The notes under the pieces: generated by a model
The model's database searches: none
The model's input: only the letters and a program-made list of their open reading frames with translations
Told to the model about the DNA's origin: nothing
Position numbers and translations under genes: made by a program
DNA from: CAMDHY01 sp046156265
GTDB lineage: Bacteria > Pseudomonadota > Alphaproteobacteria > Rhizobiales > Segnochrobactraceae
Assembly: GCF_046156265.1 (NCBI RefSeq)
Contig: NZ_JAWDIR010000011.1
Span: 868,001-932,000, forward strand
DNA length: 64,000 nt
Direction: 5' to 3'
Shown here: piece by piece, positions 8,466 to 17,093 of the stretch
Position numbering within the stretch: the first letter of the stretch is position 1
Layout of the letters: each line of letters starts with the position of its first letter

Positions 8466-9554
8466 ATGAACGCTGCAGTCGACACGGGCCTGTCGGCCGC
8501 GCTCGCCAGGCCGGTCGATCCGCGCCCGGTCAAGCTCGCCTGCCGCAATGTCTGGAAGCTGTTCGGCCCCGACGCCGCCGACTGGATCGGCAAGCGCGAC
8601 GGCCGCGCCACCTCGGCCGATCTCGCCGAGGCGAAGCTGGTCGGTGCCGTCCGCCATGTCGACCTCGAGATCCGCCAGGGCGAGATCTTCATCATCATGG
8701 GGCTGTCGGGCTCCGGAAAGTCGACGCTGGTGCGCTGCATGTCGCGCCTCGTCGAGCCGACCTTCGGCACCGTCGAATTCGAGGGCAAGGACCTCCTAAA
8801 GGTCTCCGACGCCGAGCTGATCGAGCTCCGCCGCCACCGCATGGGCATGGTGTTCCAGAACTTCGCGCTGCTGCCGCACCTCAATGTGCTCGAGAACATC
8901 GCCTTTCCGCTGAGCATCCAGGGCATCGACCGAGCGAAGCGCGAGGCACGCGCCCGCGAAGTCATCGAGCTCGTTGGCCTGCGCGGGCGCGAGCACTTCT
9001 ATCCGCGCGAGCTTTCCGGTGGACAGCAGCAGCGCGTCGGCATCGCGCGCAGCCTCGCCACCAAGCCCGAGGTGTGGTTCCTCGACGAGCCGTTCTCGGC
9101 GCTCGACCCGCTCATTCGCCGCGAGATGCAGGACGAGCTCCTGCGCCTGCAGGGCGTGCTGCACAAGACGATCGCCTTCATCACCCACGACTTCGACGAG
9201 GCGATCCGCCTCGCCGACCGTATCGCCATCATGAAGGACGGTGAAGTCATCCAGACCGGCACGCCGGAGGAGCTGGTCGTCAATCCGGCGACCGACTACG
9301 TCGCCGAGTTCACCCGCGACGTGCAGCGCGCCAAGGTGATCTCCGCCCGCAGCCTGATGCGACCGTGCGCGGGCGGCGAGCACGGCGGCGTCGTCGCCCC
9401 GGAAGCGCGGATCGCGAGCTTCTCGGCCGGCATCGTCGCTGCCGGCAAGCCGTTCGCCGTCGTCAACGGAACGGGCAAGCCGATCGGCGAGGTGACGCCG
9501 CAGGCGGTGATCGACCTTCTCGCCGGCGTCGACGGCCGCGGGGCGCGGCCATGA
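8466..9554 (+). CDS. tmoW: TMAO-type ABC importer, ATP-binding subunit (ProV/OpuAA family)
   Basis: This 362-residue ATPase drives the importer at the cytoplasmic face. Walker A is GLSGSGKST at 79-87, the Q-loop segment is VFQNFALLPHLNV, the signature LSGGQQQR starts at 183, and Walker B with switch histidine reads VWFLDEP and FITHDFDEA. The C-terminal 70-90 residues go beyond the core ATPase, as in ProV proteins, but the usual pair of CBS domains is short or degenerate. ATG 8466 is the start used. Its stop overlaps the tmoV start by 4 bases (ATGA), so the two are translationally coupled. Confidence 0.88.
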   Translation: MNAAVDTGLSAALARPVDPRPVKLACRNVWKLFGPDAADWIGKRDGRATSADLAEAKLVGAVRHVDLEIRQGEIFIIMGLSGSGKSTLVRCMSRLVEPTFGTVEFEGKDLLKVSDAELIELRRHRMGMVFQNFALLPHLNVLENIAFPLSIQGIDRAKREARAREVIELVGLRGREHFYPRELSGGQQQRVGIARSLATKPEVWFLDEPFSALDPLIRREMQDELLRLQGVLHKTIAFITHDFDEAIRLADRIAIMKDGEVIQTGTPEELVVNPATDYVAEFTRDVQRAKVISARSLMRPCAGGEHGGVVAPEARIASFSAGIVAAGKPFAVVNGTGKPIGEVTPQAVIDLLAGVDGRGARP

Positions 9555-11536
9555 CGATCGCGACCGACCTCTCCGCCGCTCCGGCGCGGCCGCTGCCGTT
9601 CTGGCCGGCAGTATGGGCAGTGGCGCTCGCCGCCGTGCTGGCGCTGACGCTGCTCGGCGACCGCTTCCCCGCCCTCGTCGACTATCCCGCCGCCGCCGTC
9701 ATCCCGGTCACCGACTGGGTCTCGGCGATCATGGCGTGGCTGAAGGCGAACATCACCTGGCTCACCCGCTCGATCACCGCGATCCTCGGCGTGCCGCTCG
9801 ATTTCGCGCTCTCCCTGCTCGCCAAGAATTTCAAGATCGGCGCCGGGCCGGAGGCGATCGTGCTGCCGCGGCTGTCGTGGGTCGGCATCGTGGTGGCCGC
9901 CTTCCTCGCCGGCCGTGCCTTCGGCGGCTGGAAGCTCGGCGCGGTGGTCGGCGGCTGCTTCCTCTACATCGCGCTGTTCGGCAAGTGGACGAGCGCCATG
10001 CTGACGCTCGGCCTGATCTCGATCGCCGTGCCGTTCTGCATCGTCACCGGCCTCCTCATCGGTATCTGGGCGTGGCGCAAGCCGTGGGCGGAGAAGCTCA
10101 TCGTCTCGCCGTCGCTCGACCTGATGCAGACGATCCCGACGTTCGCCTACCTGATCCCGATGCTGATCCTGTTCGGCAACAGCCCGGTCTCGGCGATGAT
10201 CGCCACCGCCATCTTCGCGATGCCGCCGATGGTGCGCGCCACCATGCTCGGGCTGTCGCGCGTGCCTTCCGAGATCGGCGACTTCAGCGAGATGGCCGGC
10301 TGCACCGCCCGCCAGAAGCTCTGGCGCGTGCTGCTGCCGTCGGCGCGGCCGACGCTGATGGTCGGCGTCAACCAGGTGATCATGCTGGCACTGAACATGG
10401 TCATCATCGCCTCGATGATCGGTGCCGGCGGCCTCGGCTACGATGTGCTGCTGGCACTCCGGGCGCTGAAGGTCGGCGAGGCGATGGAGGCGGGTCTCGC
10501 GATCGTCGCGCTCGCCATCGCCCTCGACCGGCTGAGCCAGGCGATGGCGCGCCGGCAGGCGCGGGGACACGTGCACGGCGAGATGGAAGACGGCCCGTTC
10601 TGGCGGCGCTATCCGAACCTCTCGCTCGCCGTCACCGTGCTCGCCGCCACCACCGTTGCCGGCCTGTTCATCCCCGCCTTCGCCGACGTGCCGAAGGCGA
10701 TTACCATGACCACCGCGCCGGCGTGGAAGGCGGGCGTGTCGTGGATCACCATCAACCTTTTCGACGTCATCGAGACGGTTCGCGTCGCCCTCATCCTCTA
10801 CGTGCTGAACCCCGTCCGCGCCTTCTGCGAGGGCTTCCCGTGGCTCGGGGCGGTGTTCCTGCTCGGCCTCGCCGCCTTCCAGCTGGGCGGCGCCCGCCTC
10901 GCCATCCTCGTCGCCGCGCTCACCGCCTACTGCGCCGTCACCGGGCTGTGGGAGAAGACGATGGCGACGGTCTACCTCGTCGGCGTCTCCGCCTTCATCG
11001 CCTGCCTGATCGGCATCCCGATCGGCCTGTGGGCGTCGCGCAGCGACCGCGTCGAGAAGATCGTCACGCCGATCATCGACACCCTGCAGGTGCTGCCGTC
11101 GTTCTGCTTCATCATCCCGGTCGTCATGCTGTTCCGCGTCGGCGACGTCACCGCGATGATCGCCACCGTCGCCTTCGCCGTGGTGCCGGCCATCCGCTAC
11201 ACCAACCACGGCCTCCGCCAGGTGCCGCCGGCGCTGATGGAAGCGGCGGTCGTCTCGGGCTGCACGAAGCGGCAGACGTTCTTCCGCGTGCAGCTGCCGC
11301 TGGCGCTGCCGGAGATCATGCTCGGCATCAACCAGACGATCCTGATGGCGCTCGCGATGATCATCATCTGCGCGATGATCGGCACGCGCGACCTCGGCCA
11401 GGAGGTGTTCATCGCGCTGTCGAAGGCCGACGCCGGCCGTGGCATCGTCGCCGGCCTCGCCATCGCCTTCATCGGCATCATCGCCGACCGCCTGTTCGGC
11501 GCCTGGACAGCGAAGGCACGGGGGAAGCTGGGGTAG
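9551..11536 (+). CDS. tmoV: TMAO-type ABC importer, double permease (ProW family)
   Basis: This 661-residue membrane protein carries two complete ProW-like permease domains in one chain, about residues 150-335 and 440-655. Each has an EAA-type loop: EMAGCTARQKLWRVLLPSA in the first and AAVVSGCTKRQTFFRVQLP in the second. Most glycine-betaine permeases have one domain and work as homodimers; fused forms occur in the TMAO/betaine group of alphaproteobacteria. The start ATG 9551 overlaps the end of the ATPase gene by 4 bases. A longer open frame from 9365 is a shadow of tmoW. The product imports the substrate bound by TmoX. Confidence 0.87.
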   Translation: MTIATDLSAAPARPLPFWPAVWAVALAAVLALTLLGDRFPALVDYPAAAVIPVTDWVSAIMAWLKANITWLTRSITAILGVPLDFALSLLAKNFKIGAGPEAIVLPRLSWVGIVVAAFLAGRAFGGWKLGAVVGGCFLYIALFGKWTSAMLTLGLISIAVPFCIVTGLLIGIWAWRKPWAEKLIVSPSLDLMQTIPTFAYLIPMLILFGNSPVSAMIATAIFAMPPMVRATMLGLSRVPSEIGDFSEMAGCTARQKLWRVLLPSARPTLMVGVNQVIMLALNMVIIASMIGAGGLGYDVLLALRALKVGEAMEAGLAIVALAIALDRLSQAMARRQARGHVHGEMEDGPFWRRYPNLSLAVTVLAATTVAGLFIPAFADVPKAITMTTAPAWKAGVSWITINLFDVIETVRVALILYVLNPVRAFCEGFPWLGAVFLLGLAAFQLGGARLAILVAALTAYCAVTGLWEKTMATVYLVGVSAFIACLIGIPIGLWASRSDRVEKIVTPIIDTLQVLPSFCFIIPVVMLFRVGDVTAMIATVAFAVVPAIRYTNHGLRQVPPALMEAAVVSGCTKRQTFFRVQLPLALPEIMLGINQTILMALAMIIICAMIGTRDLGQEVFIALSKADAGRGIVAGLAIAFIGIIADRLFGAWTAKARGKLG

Positions 11537-11540
11537 GGGG

Positions 11541-11825
11541 CTACAGCTCGTCCCGAGGCTTGTGCGCGCCGTGGACCACCGCGAGTACCTCGACGATGTC
11601 CCGAACGCGAAAGATGACGATGTACGGCGTGCCGGTCACCACCAGTTCGCGCGTTCCTACGGCACGCCCTCTTCGGCATGCAAACGGGTTGTCAGCGAGA
11701 AGCGCGTTGGTTCGGCCGATGAGCGCGATTGCGAGTTGGTGGGCCGCAATCGGGCGGTCCTGCGCGACAAAATCCTGAATCTGGTCCACGTCGGCGAGGG
11801 CACCCCTCGTCCAGACGACGCGCAT
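11541..11825 (-). CDS. RelE/ParE family toxin
   Basis: This 94-residue protein has the fold signature of the RelE/ParE superfamily: an N-terminal VVWTRGALADVDQIQDFVAQ helix pair, the central LLADNPFACRRGRAVGTREL, and the C-terminal strands PYIVIFRVRDIVEVLAVVHGA. ParE members poison gyrase and RelE members cleave mRNA; which applies here cannot be decided. It follows its antitoxin gene with a 1-base TGATG overlap. The pair is convergent with tmoV, ending 4 bases from it, inside the methylamine locus. Confidence 0.85.
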   Translation of the reverse strand: MRVVWTRGALADVDQIQDFVAQDRPIAAHQLAIALIGRTNALLADNPFACRRGRAVGTRELVVTGTPYIVIFRVRDIVEVLAVVHGAHKPRDEL

Positions 11826-12061
11826 CAGGTGGGACGGTACTTGTTCATCACGCTGGCGACGTCTTCGGCGCTTGCGAAGTCACCGGCATCCGCAGCGGCC
11901 GCCCGCTGCGCGACCGTCTCCAGGAGAGCCTCCTGCCAGTCCAGCGAATGACCGTTCTCGAGGGCGTCGGTCAGGACGTCGGTCGGCGTCAGGTTCGAAC
12001 GCGCCGCGATGGTATCGACGCGCGCCCGCAGATGGTCCGGAAGCTTCAGGTCGGTGGACAT
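11825..12061 (-). CDS. type II antitoxin (ParD/CopG-like)
   Basis: This 78-residue acidic protein precedes and overlaps the toxin gene by one base, the normal order for parDE-type pairs. The N-terminal half (TDLKLPDHLRARVDTIAARS) looks like a ribbon-helix-helix DNA-binding segment. The C-terminal part, rich in Ala, Glu and Asp, would wrap the toxin. ATG 12061 was preferred to an ATG 15 bases upstream because it begins the DNA-binding strand. Such antitoxins usually repress their own operon. Confidence 0.75.
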   Translation of the reverse strand: MSTDLKLPDHLRARVDTIAARSNLTPTDVLTDALENGHSLDWQEALLETVAQRAAAADAGDFASAEDVASVMNKYRPT

Positions 12062-12121
12062 GGCACATCGTAGCACCGGCGCCCCGCCGCGCTCAATCGG
12101 CGGCGGAGCGGAAGCTCTCGG

Positions 12122-13465
12122 CTACTTGCTCGCTAAATAGCTCTCCATCGAATCGTCCATCGCCTCCATCCACGGCGTGTGATGCTTCGGCGACATCGTG
12201 CCGGTCATCAGCGAGCGGTAGGCGTTGTCGCGGAAGCCCATGATGTTCTCCATCTTGTGGTGCTCCCACTCCATGAAGGTCTTGTTGGTCGCCTCGATGT
12301 CGAACATCGGATAGTCGGTCGCCTCGATCAGGTCCTTCGTCTGGTCACCCTGGAACCAGATGGCGTCCTCGGCGGTCTCGATCTTCTCCTCGCGGTCGCG
12401 CCAGGCCTGGCTGTGCGCCGCCATCTCCTCCGCCGAAGGCAGCTTGATGCGGCCGAGCATGACGTCGCGGGCGTACCAGGCCTGCGCGTCGAACATGTTG
12501 AACGTGTAGAACTGGTCCTGCATGCCGATGTAGAACAGCGCCGGGTTCTTCTCCCAGACAACGCCCTGGTAGAGACCGAGTGGCCACATCCTGTTGGTCG
12601 TTTTCAATTTCAGGTCGTCGGTGAGGAAGGGGAAACTGTGCAGGTAGCCGGTGCAGAGGATGATGGCGTCGACGTCCTTCGTCGTGCCGTCGGCAAAGTG
12701 CGCGGTCTTGCCGACCACCTTCTGCAGCAGCGGAACTTCCTTCCAGCGCTCCGGCCAGTTGAATCCCATCGGGCGTGAGCGGTAGCTCGTGGTGATCGAC
12801 TTCGCCCCGTACTTGTAGCACTGCGAGCCGATATCCTCGGCCGAGTAGCTGCGGCCGATGATCAGCACGTCCTTGCCGGTGAACTCGCAGGCGTCACGGA
12901 AGTCGTGGCTGTGCAGCACGCGGCCCTGGAAGCTCTCGAAGCCCTCGAAATAGGGCACGTTCGGCACCGAGAAGTGACCGGAGGCCACCACGACGTTGTC
13001 GAATTCCTCGGAGTAGGTGTGGTCATTGGTGCGGTCGTGGGCGGTGACGGTGAATTTCTTCGACGCGTCCGACCACGTCACCATGCGCACCGGCGTGTTG
13101 AAGCGAACCCAGCCGCGCACGCCGGCCTTCTCGACCCGGCCCTTGATGTAGTCCCACAGCACGGCGCGCGGCGGATATGATCCGATCGGCCGGCCGAAGT
13201 GTTCCTCGAAGGTATAGTCGGCGAACTCGAGGCACTCCTTCGGCCCGTTCGACCACAGGTAACGGTACATCGAGCCGTGCACCGGGTCACCGTGCTCGTC
13301 GAGGCCGGTGCGCCAGGTGTAGTTCCACAGGCCGCCCCAGTCCGACTGTTTCTCGAAGCAGACGACCTCGGGGATCTCGGCCCCCTTCGCCGCCGCCGAC
13401 TGGAACGCCCGCAACTGGGCGAGACCGGAGGGACCGGCTCCGATCACCGCGACCCGCTTCTTCAT
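12122..13465 (-). CDS. tmm: trimethylamine monooxygenase (flavin-containing)
   Basis: Tmm oxidises trimethylamine to TMAO with NADPH and O2 using FAD, feeding Tdm. The 447-residue protein has the FAD-binding GAGPSG at 9-14, the FMO identification pattern FxGxxxHxxxF at 179-189 and a second nucleotide site (LIIGRSYSAED). Long stretches such as FEKQSDWGGLWNYTWRTGLD and SMYRYLWSNGPKECLEFADY match my memory of the marine and Methylocella Tmm proteins very closely, so this is more than a generic FMO. ATG 13465 follows ggggagc. The gene is divergent from the XRE-cupin regulator, with palindromic candidate operators between them. Confidence 0.93.
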   Translation of the reverse strand: MKKRVAVIGAGPSGLAQLRAFQSAAAKGAEIPEVVCFEKQSDWGGLWNYTWRTGLDEHGDPVHGSMYRYLWSNGPKECLEFADYTFEEHFGRPIGSYPPRAVLWDYIKGRVEKAGVRGWVRFNTPVRMVTWSDASKKFTVTAHDRTNDHTYSEEFDNVVVASGHFSVPNVPYFEGFESFQGRVLHSHDFRDACEFTGKDVLIIGRSYSAEDIGSQCYKYGAKSITTSYRSRPMGFNWPERWKEVPLLQKVVGKTAHFADGTTKDVDAIILCTGYLHSFPFLTDDLKLKTTNRMWPLGLYQGVVWEKNPALFYIGMQDQFYTFNMFDAQAWYARDVMLGRIKLPSAEEMAAHSQAWRDREEKIETAEDAIWFQGDQTKDLIEATDYPMFDIEATNKTFMEWEHHKMENIMGFRDNAYRSLMTGTMSPKHHTPWMEAMDDSMESYLASK

Positions 13466-13499
13466 GGACTGCTCCCCGACTTTTCCACAACGAAAGATT

Positions 13500-13526
13500 T
13501 TTCACTGTCAGGACGGTATCCCGTCC
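13500..13526. promoter_or_regulatory. tmm-proximal half-site and palindrome
   Basis: TTTCACTGTCAGGA (13500-13513) repeats the left half of the operator-like repeat at 13659. It runs into a perfect GGACGG-TATC-CCGTCC palindrome (13511-13526). Both lie 35-60 bases upstream of tmm on its template side, a fitting place for an operator or 5' hairpin. The assignment is inferred. Confidence 0.4.
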
Positions 13527-13626
13527 CCAATCTCTGTCAATGCTCGCTCTCGCGAAGCAACGCTGCCGACCGACGCCCCCGGTCGCCGCGCCGGCCCCCG
13601 ACCGGCGACGCACGGCCTTGAGCCGG

Positions 13627-13675
13627 TTTTCCCGCCAGTGTATCTGGCAGGAGAGTGGTTTCACTGGCGGTGAAA
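13627..13675. promoter_or_regulatory. candidate XRE-cupin operator, two copies in opposite orientation
   Basis: TTTCACTGGCGGTGAAA (13659-13675) is a near-perfect 17-base palindrome. A degenerate second copy, TTTTCCCGCCAGTGTAT (13627-13643), lies in the reverse sense, so CCGCCAGTG and CACTGGCGG also form a 9-base inverted repeat 21 bases apart. The distal end is 26 bases before the GTG start of the regulator. This placement suits autorepression and control of divergent tmm. Confidence 0.55.
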
Positions 13676-13701
13676 TCCGCCGCACCGGGAAAGGGTGGAC
13701 C

Positions 13702-14433
13702 GTGGCCGAGCCCGGACGCAAGAGGGATCAGCAGCCCACGGCGCGCGGCGGCGCGGGGGGCGCGAAAGCGGCGGCCACCACCGTGCCGGACGTGCACGCC
13801 ATCCTGCCGCCGCTGTCGCAGAACCCGCATGCCGTGCGCGACACGCCCGAAAAAGTTCTGGAGGTCGCGATCGGCCGGGAGGTGCGCGCCTTCCGCCGCA
13901 AGCTCGGCATAACGGTCGCCGATCTCGCCGCCGCCACCGGCCTGTCGCTCGGCATGCTGTCGAAGATCGAGAACGGCATCACCTCGCCGTCGCTCACCAC
14001 CTTGCAGGTGCTGTCGCGGGCGCTTGGCGTGCCGGTCACCGCCTTCTTCCGCCGCTACGAGGAGGAACGCAGCGCCGTCTTCGTCAAGGCGGGGGAGGGG
14101 CTGGAGATCGAGCGCCGCGGTACCCGCGCCGGCCACCAGTACAACCTGCTCGGCCACGTCGGCGCCAAGGCGAGCGGAGTCGTCGTCGAGCCCTATCTGA
14201 TCACCCTGTCGGAGACCTCCGACGTCTTCCCGACCTTCCAGCACGAGGGCATGGAGTTCCTCTACATGCTGGAAGGGGAGGTGGTGTACCGGCACGGCTC
14301 CAACCTCTTCCGCATGCTGCCCGGCGACAGCCTGTTCTTCGACGCCGACGCGCCGCACGGGCCGGAGGAACTCACCCGGCTGCCGATCCGCTACCTGTCG
14401 ATCATCTCCTACCCGCAGGGCGGTGGCGGCTGA
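13702..14433 (+). CDS. XRE-family regulator with C-terminal cupin
   Basis: A predicted transcription regulator of 243 residues. It has a helix-turn-helix at about 70-92 (ITVADLAAATGLSLGMLSK) and a cupin sensor domain from about 170 (HEGMEFLYMLEGEVVYRHG, later LPGDSLFFDADAPHGPEEL) that could bind a small ligand or metal. The N-terminal 60 residues are low-complexity and Ala/Gly-rich. GTG 13702 follows aagggtgg. It stands between divergent tmm and convergent dmm genes, and inverted repeats before tmm, tmoX and dmmD suggest it controls methylated-amine use; that role is inferred from position, not homology to a tested regulator. Confidence 0.8.
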   Translation: MAEPGRKRDQQPTARGGAGGAKAAATTVPDVHAILPPLSQNPHAVRDTPEKVLEVAIGREVRAFRRKLGITVADLAAATGLSLGMLSKIENGITSPSLTTLQVLSRALGVPVTAFFRRYEEERSAVFVKAGEGLEIERRGTRAGHQYNLLGHVGAKASGVVVEPYLITLSETSDVFPTFQHEGMEFLYMLEGEVVYRHGSNLFRMLPGDSLFFDADAPHGPEELTRLPIRYLSIISYPQGGGG

Positions 14434-14452
14434 GCGGGCCGGCGGATGCGCC

Positions 14453-15493
14453 TCAGTCCGGCCCGAACCCGGGCGAGGTCGGTGCGCCGTCGTCGTGGGC
14501 CGAAAGCCATTCAATGAGCGTCGGCCGGTAGCGCGTCAGACCCTTGTAGGCGGCGATCTCGTCCGGCAGGTCGCGGATGACGCGGTGCAGCCGCCGCGCC
14601 CACTTCCGAGAGGTGACGAGCTCGTCCATCGGGATCAGGTAGCAGCGGATCGGGAAGACGAGGCCGTTCGAGCGCGGCAGCCGCCAGAAGCTCTGCAGCT
14701 CGACGCGCAGGTGCACCTTTCGGCCGACGTTCTCCGGCGTCACCGTCGTCCGGTCCGGGCCCCACTTGTGGTAGTTCTCGGGGCTCGTATCGAGCCGGGG
14801 ATTGATCGTCATCGTCCAGTTGAGGCGCCGCGCCGGCTTGCCCTGCTGCACGTTCAGCAGAAACTTCAGGGCGCGGGTGAAGATGCCCTTCTCGTGGGCG
14901 AGCGGCACCGGCGCGTGCCATTCGAAGAAGTTCATGCCGATGTCGAAATCGAGCGACCAGTCAGCCTGCGTGGTGACGATGCCGGCATCCATCCACAGAT
15001 TGCCGTCGCGCTGGTCGAGCAGGCAGAAGTCGCCCTGCGACTGGCGGGTGATGTACTCCATCGGCCCGTAGGGCAGGGTGGCGACGTCGCCGAAGGTGAA
15101 GCGGTCGTCGATGCCGAGTGGCCGGTTCACCCAGTGCCAGCGGTCGCCGTCGCGCGTCAGCTCGAAATGTTCGGGGTAGCTCTCCGCCTTCGCCGTCATC
15201 AGGAGCTCGAGCAGGTCCCAGCCAGCGAGCGTCATGTGCGGCAGCGACTGGCAGCGCAGCGGGTCCTCGGCGAGCACCAGGGCCCGGTCCTGCATCTCCG
15301 AGACGTAGTGCTCGTCGACGTCGATCGGATGCTCGAGCACGCTGCCCTTCGGGCCCGCTACGTGCGGCTCGATGTTGACCGCATACATGTAGCTGTCTTC
15401 GTGGAACGGGAACGGGAAGCGGCGGATGTGCTCCGGGCTGTTGCGGAAGCTGAAGTCGTCCCGAAACGTCTCCTGGCGGAAGGTGATGCCCAT
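14453..15493 (-). CDS. haem-dependent oxidative N-demethylase, catalytic (DUF3445/alpha) subunit
   Basis: A DUF3445 family protein, the haem-binding PAS-fold catalytic subunit of the dimethylamine monooxygenase (Dmm, also called HODM) that turns dimethylamine plus O2 into monomethylamine and formaldehyde. The 346-residue product shows the family's HPIDVDEHY, GRKVHLRVELQSFWRLPRS and FPIRCYLIPMDEL segments. ATG 15493 with a gagga site was preferred to the longer frame reaching 15550. It is the last gene of a four-gene minus-strand operon with reductase, DmmA-like and GcvT-like partners. Subunit letters differ between publications, so no symbol is given. Confidence 0.85.
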   Translation of the reverse strand: MGITFRQETFRDDFSFRNSPEHIRRFPFPFHEDSYMYAVNIEPHVAGPKGSVLEHPIDVDEHYVSEMQDRALVLAEDPLRCQSLPHMTLAGWDLLELLMTAKAESYPEHFELTRDGDRWHWVNRPLGIDDRFTFGDVATLPYGPMEYITRQSQGDFCLLDQRDGNLWMDAGIVTTQADWSLDFDIGMNFFEWHAPVPLAHEKGIFTRALKFLLNVQQGKPARRLNWTMTINPRLDTSPENYHKWGPDRTTVTPENVGRKVHLRVELQSFWRLPRSNGLVFPIRCYLIPMDELVTSRKWARRLHRVIRDLPDEIAAYKGLTRYRPTLIEWLSAHDDGAPTSPGFGPD

Positions 15494-15504
15494 GGTGCGG
15501 TTCC

Positions 15505-16470
15505 TCAGCGATCCAGCACGAGGGAGGGGCCCTCGAAGCGCGACACGCACGGCATGATCTTGCGGCCGGAGCGGTGCTCGTCCTCGCTCAGCCAGTGGTC
15601 GTTATGCAGGAAGGTGCCCTCGCACGACATCACGTCGGTCTCGCACTGGCCGCAGACGCCGCCGCGGCAGAGATAGGGCGGATCGACCCCGGCCTGCTCC
15701 ATCGCCTCGAGCAGGCTCTGCTGCTCGCCGACGCGGATCGTCTTGCCGCTGGCCGCCAGCGTCACCGTGAACGGCACGCCCGGCTGCGGCGCCGAGAAGT
15801 GCTCGTAGTGCACGGCCTCGGCCGGCCAGCCGAGCGCCGCCGCCCGCCCGCGCACCCAGTCGATCATGCCGGACGGTCCGCAGACATAGAGGTGCGTGCC
15901 GAGCGGCTGCGCCGCCAGCAGCCGGTCGAGCGGGATCTGCTCGCCACGATCGTCGTGATAAAGGCTGACACGCCGGCCGTAGCGGGCCTGCAGTTCGCTG
16001 CCATAGCTCGCGAGCGCCGCCGTGCGCACGCAGTAGTGCAGCTCGAAGGCTCCGCCCTCGGCCGACAGCTGCGCCGTCTGCGCCAGGAACGGCGTGATGC
16101 CGATGCCGCCGGCGAGCATCAGGTGCTTCTTCGCCCGGAGATCGAGCGAGAACAGGTTGACCGGGTAGGAGATCACCATCGCCTGCCCGGGCTCCACCCG
16201 TTGGTGCAGGAACAGCGAGCCGCCGCGCCCGGCATCGTCGCGGCGCACGCTGATCGTGTACTCGCGGGTATCGAGCGGCGAACTCATCAGCGAATAGGGA
16301 TTGAGCCGCGGCGTGTCGCCGTCCTTCATCTCGACGACGACGTGGGCGCCACCGGAGAACGTCGGCAGCAGGCCGCCGTCACGCCGGCGGAAGTGGAAGC
16401 GCTTCACCATGTCGTTGACGGTGACGACGTCCGCCACGACGACGTCGAGCTTGGTGGTTCCGGTGCTCAT
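15505..16470 (-). CDS. dimethylamine monooxygenase reductase subunit (FMN, 2Fe-2S)
   Basis: This 321-residue phthalate-dioxygenase-reductase type protein feeds electrons from NAD(P)H to the haem subunit. The flavin domain carries LNPYSLMSSPLDTREYTISV, the nucleotide domain LMLAGGIGITPFLAQ and YVCGPSGMIDWV, and the C-terminal plant-type ferredoxin has cysteines at 268, 273, 276 and 308 (CRGGVCGQC plus a late Cys). This is the beta-type subunit of the HODM complex. The start ATG 16470 overlaps the end of the upstream gene by 4 bases (ATGA), and the catalytic-subunit gene starts 11 bases after its stop. Confidence 0.85.
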   Translation of the reverse strand: MSTGTTKLDVVVADVVTVNDMVKRFHFRRRDGGLLPTFSGGAHVVVEMKDGDTPRLNPYSLMSSPLDTREYTISVRRDDAGRGGSLFLHQRVEPGQAMVISYPVNLFSLDLRAKKHLMLAGGIGITPFLAQTAQLSAEGGAFELHYCVRTAALASYGSELQARYGRRVSLYHDDRGEQIPLDRLLAAQPLGTHLYVCGPSGMIDWVRGRAAALGWPAEAVHYEHFSAPQPGVPFTVTLAASGKTIRVGEQQSLLEAMEQAGVDPPYLCRGGVCGQCETDVMSCEGTFLHNDHWLSEDEHRSGRKIMPCVSRFEGPSLVLDR

Positions 16471-17066
16471 GGAAACACCACCTCCGTGGGTGGCACGTCG
16501 CTGCGGTCCTCGGCGTTGATGCACACGCCCTGGAAGGCGGCGATGCGGCGCGAGTAGTGGTCGCGCACGAACAACAGCAGCCCGCAGTGGGCGCACGTCA
16601 CCGGCTGGGTGGTGACGTCCTCGGTGATGCCCTTGCAGTGGACGCACTGGACGCGGCGGGCGAGCGAGCCGCGGTGCTCGGTCTGGATCGAACTGTGGTC
16701 GATGCCGGCCTCGAGTGCCGCCTGCATCGCCTGGCCGATCAGCCCCTCGGTGCCGGCGAGGTAGACCCTGAGCCCCATGCGGGCGGTGGCGAGCGTCTGC
16801 CGCAGCCGCGGCATCGCGGCGGCGACCGACGGTCCCTCGTAGAACATCGCCGGCGACAGCGCCTTCAGCTTCTCGGCCAGCGACGGATCGGCGTCGCGCG
16901 GGATGTAGACGATCTGCGCGCCGGCGAAGAAGCCCTCGGGTGCGGCCGCTGCCATGTCGAGGATCGCCTCGGCGCCCTGCGCATCGGCGACGAACAGGTG
17001 CTCGCGGCCCGGCTGTGGCGACAGCGTCCCATAGACGGGCCGGCTGATGATGCTCTTTTCCGGCAT
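16467..17066 (-). CDS. dmmA: dimethylamine monooxygenase subunit, DmmA family
   Basis: This 199-residue small subunit of the dimethylamine monooxygenase/HODM complex has the DmmA family architecture. An N-terminal nucleotide-fold-like region (residues 1-125, VYIPRDAD, GLRVYLAGTEGLIGQ) precedes a zinc-ribbon-like C-terminus with two CxxC pairs (C141/C144 and C158/C161) ahead of FVRDHYSRRIAAFQGV. It sits between the GcvT-like gene, 27 bases upstream, and the reductase gene, with a 4-base overlap. The exact role of the family is not settled; it may organise the complex or position a cofactor. The letter follows the family name I recall and could differ elsewhere. Confidence 0.78.
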   Translation of the reverse strand: MPEKSIISRPVYGTLSPQPGREHLFVADAQGAEAILDMAAAAPEGFFAGAQIVYIPRDADPSLAEKLKALSPAMFYEGPSVAAAMPRLRQTLATARMGLRVYLAGTEGLIGQAMQAALEAGIDHSSIQTEHRGSLARRVQCVHCKGITEDVTTQPVTCAHCGLLLFVRDHYSRRIAAFQGVCINAEDRSDVPPTEVVFP

Positions 17067-17093
17067 CGGCCCTCCGCTCTCGCCGCCCCGCCC

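Noticed and set aside
9296..11209. 637-codon minus-strand open frame opposite tmoV
   Set aside because: It is a mirror of the GC-rich permease gene with a low-complexity Asp/Arg/His composition and no family.
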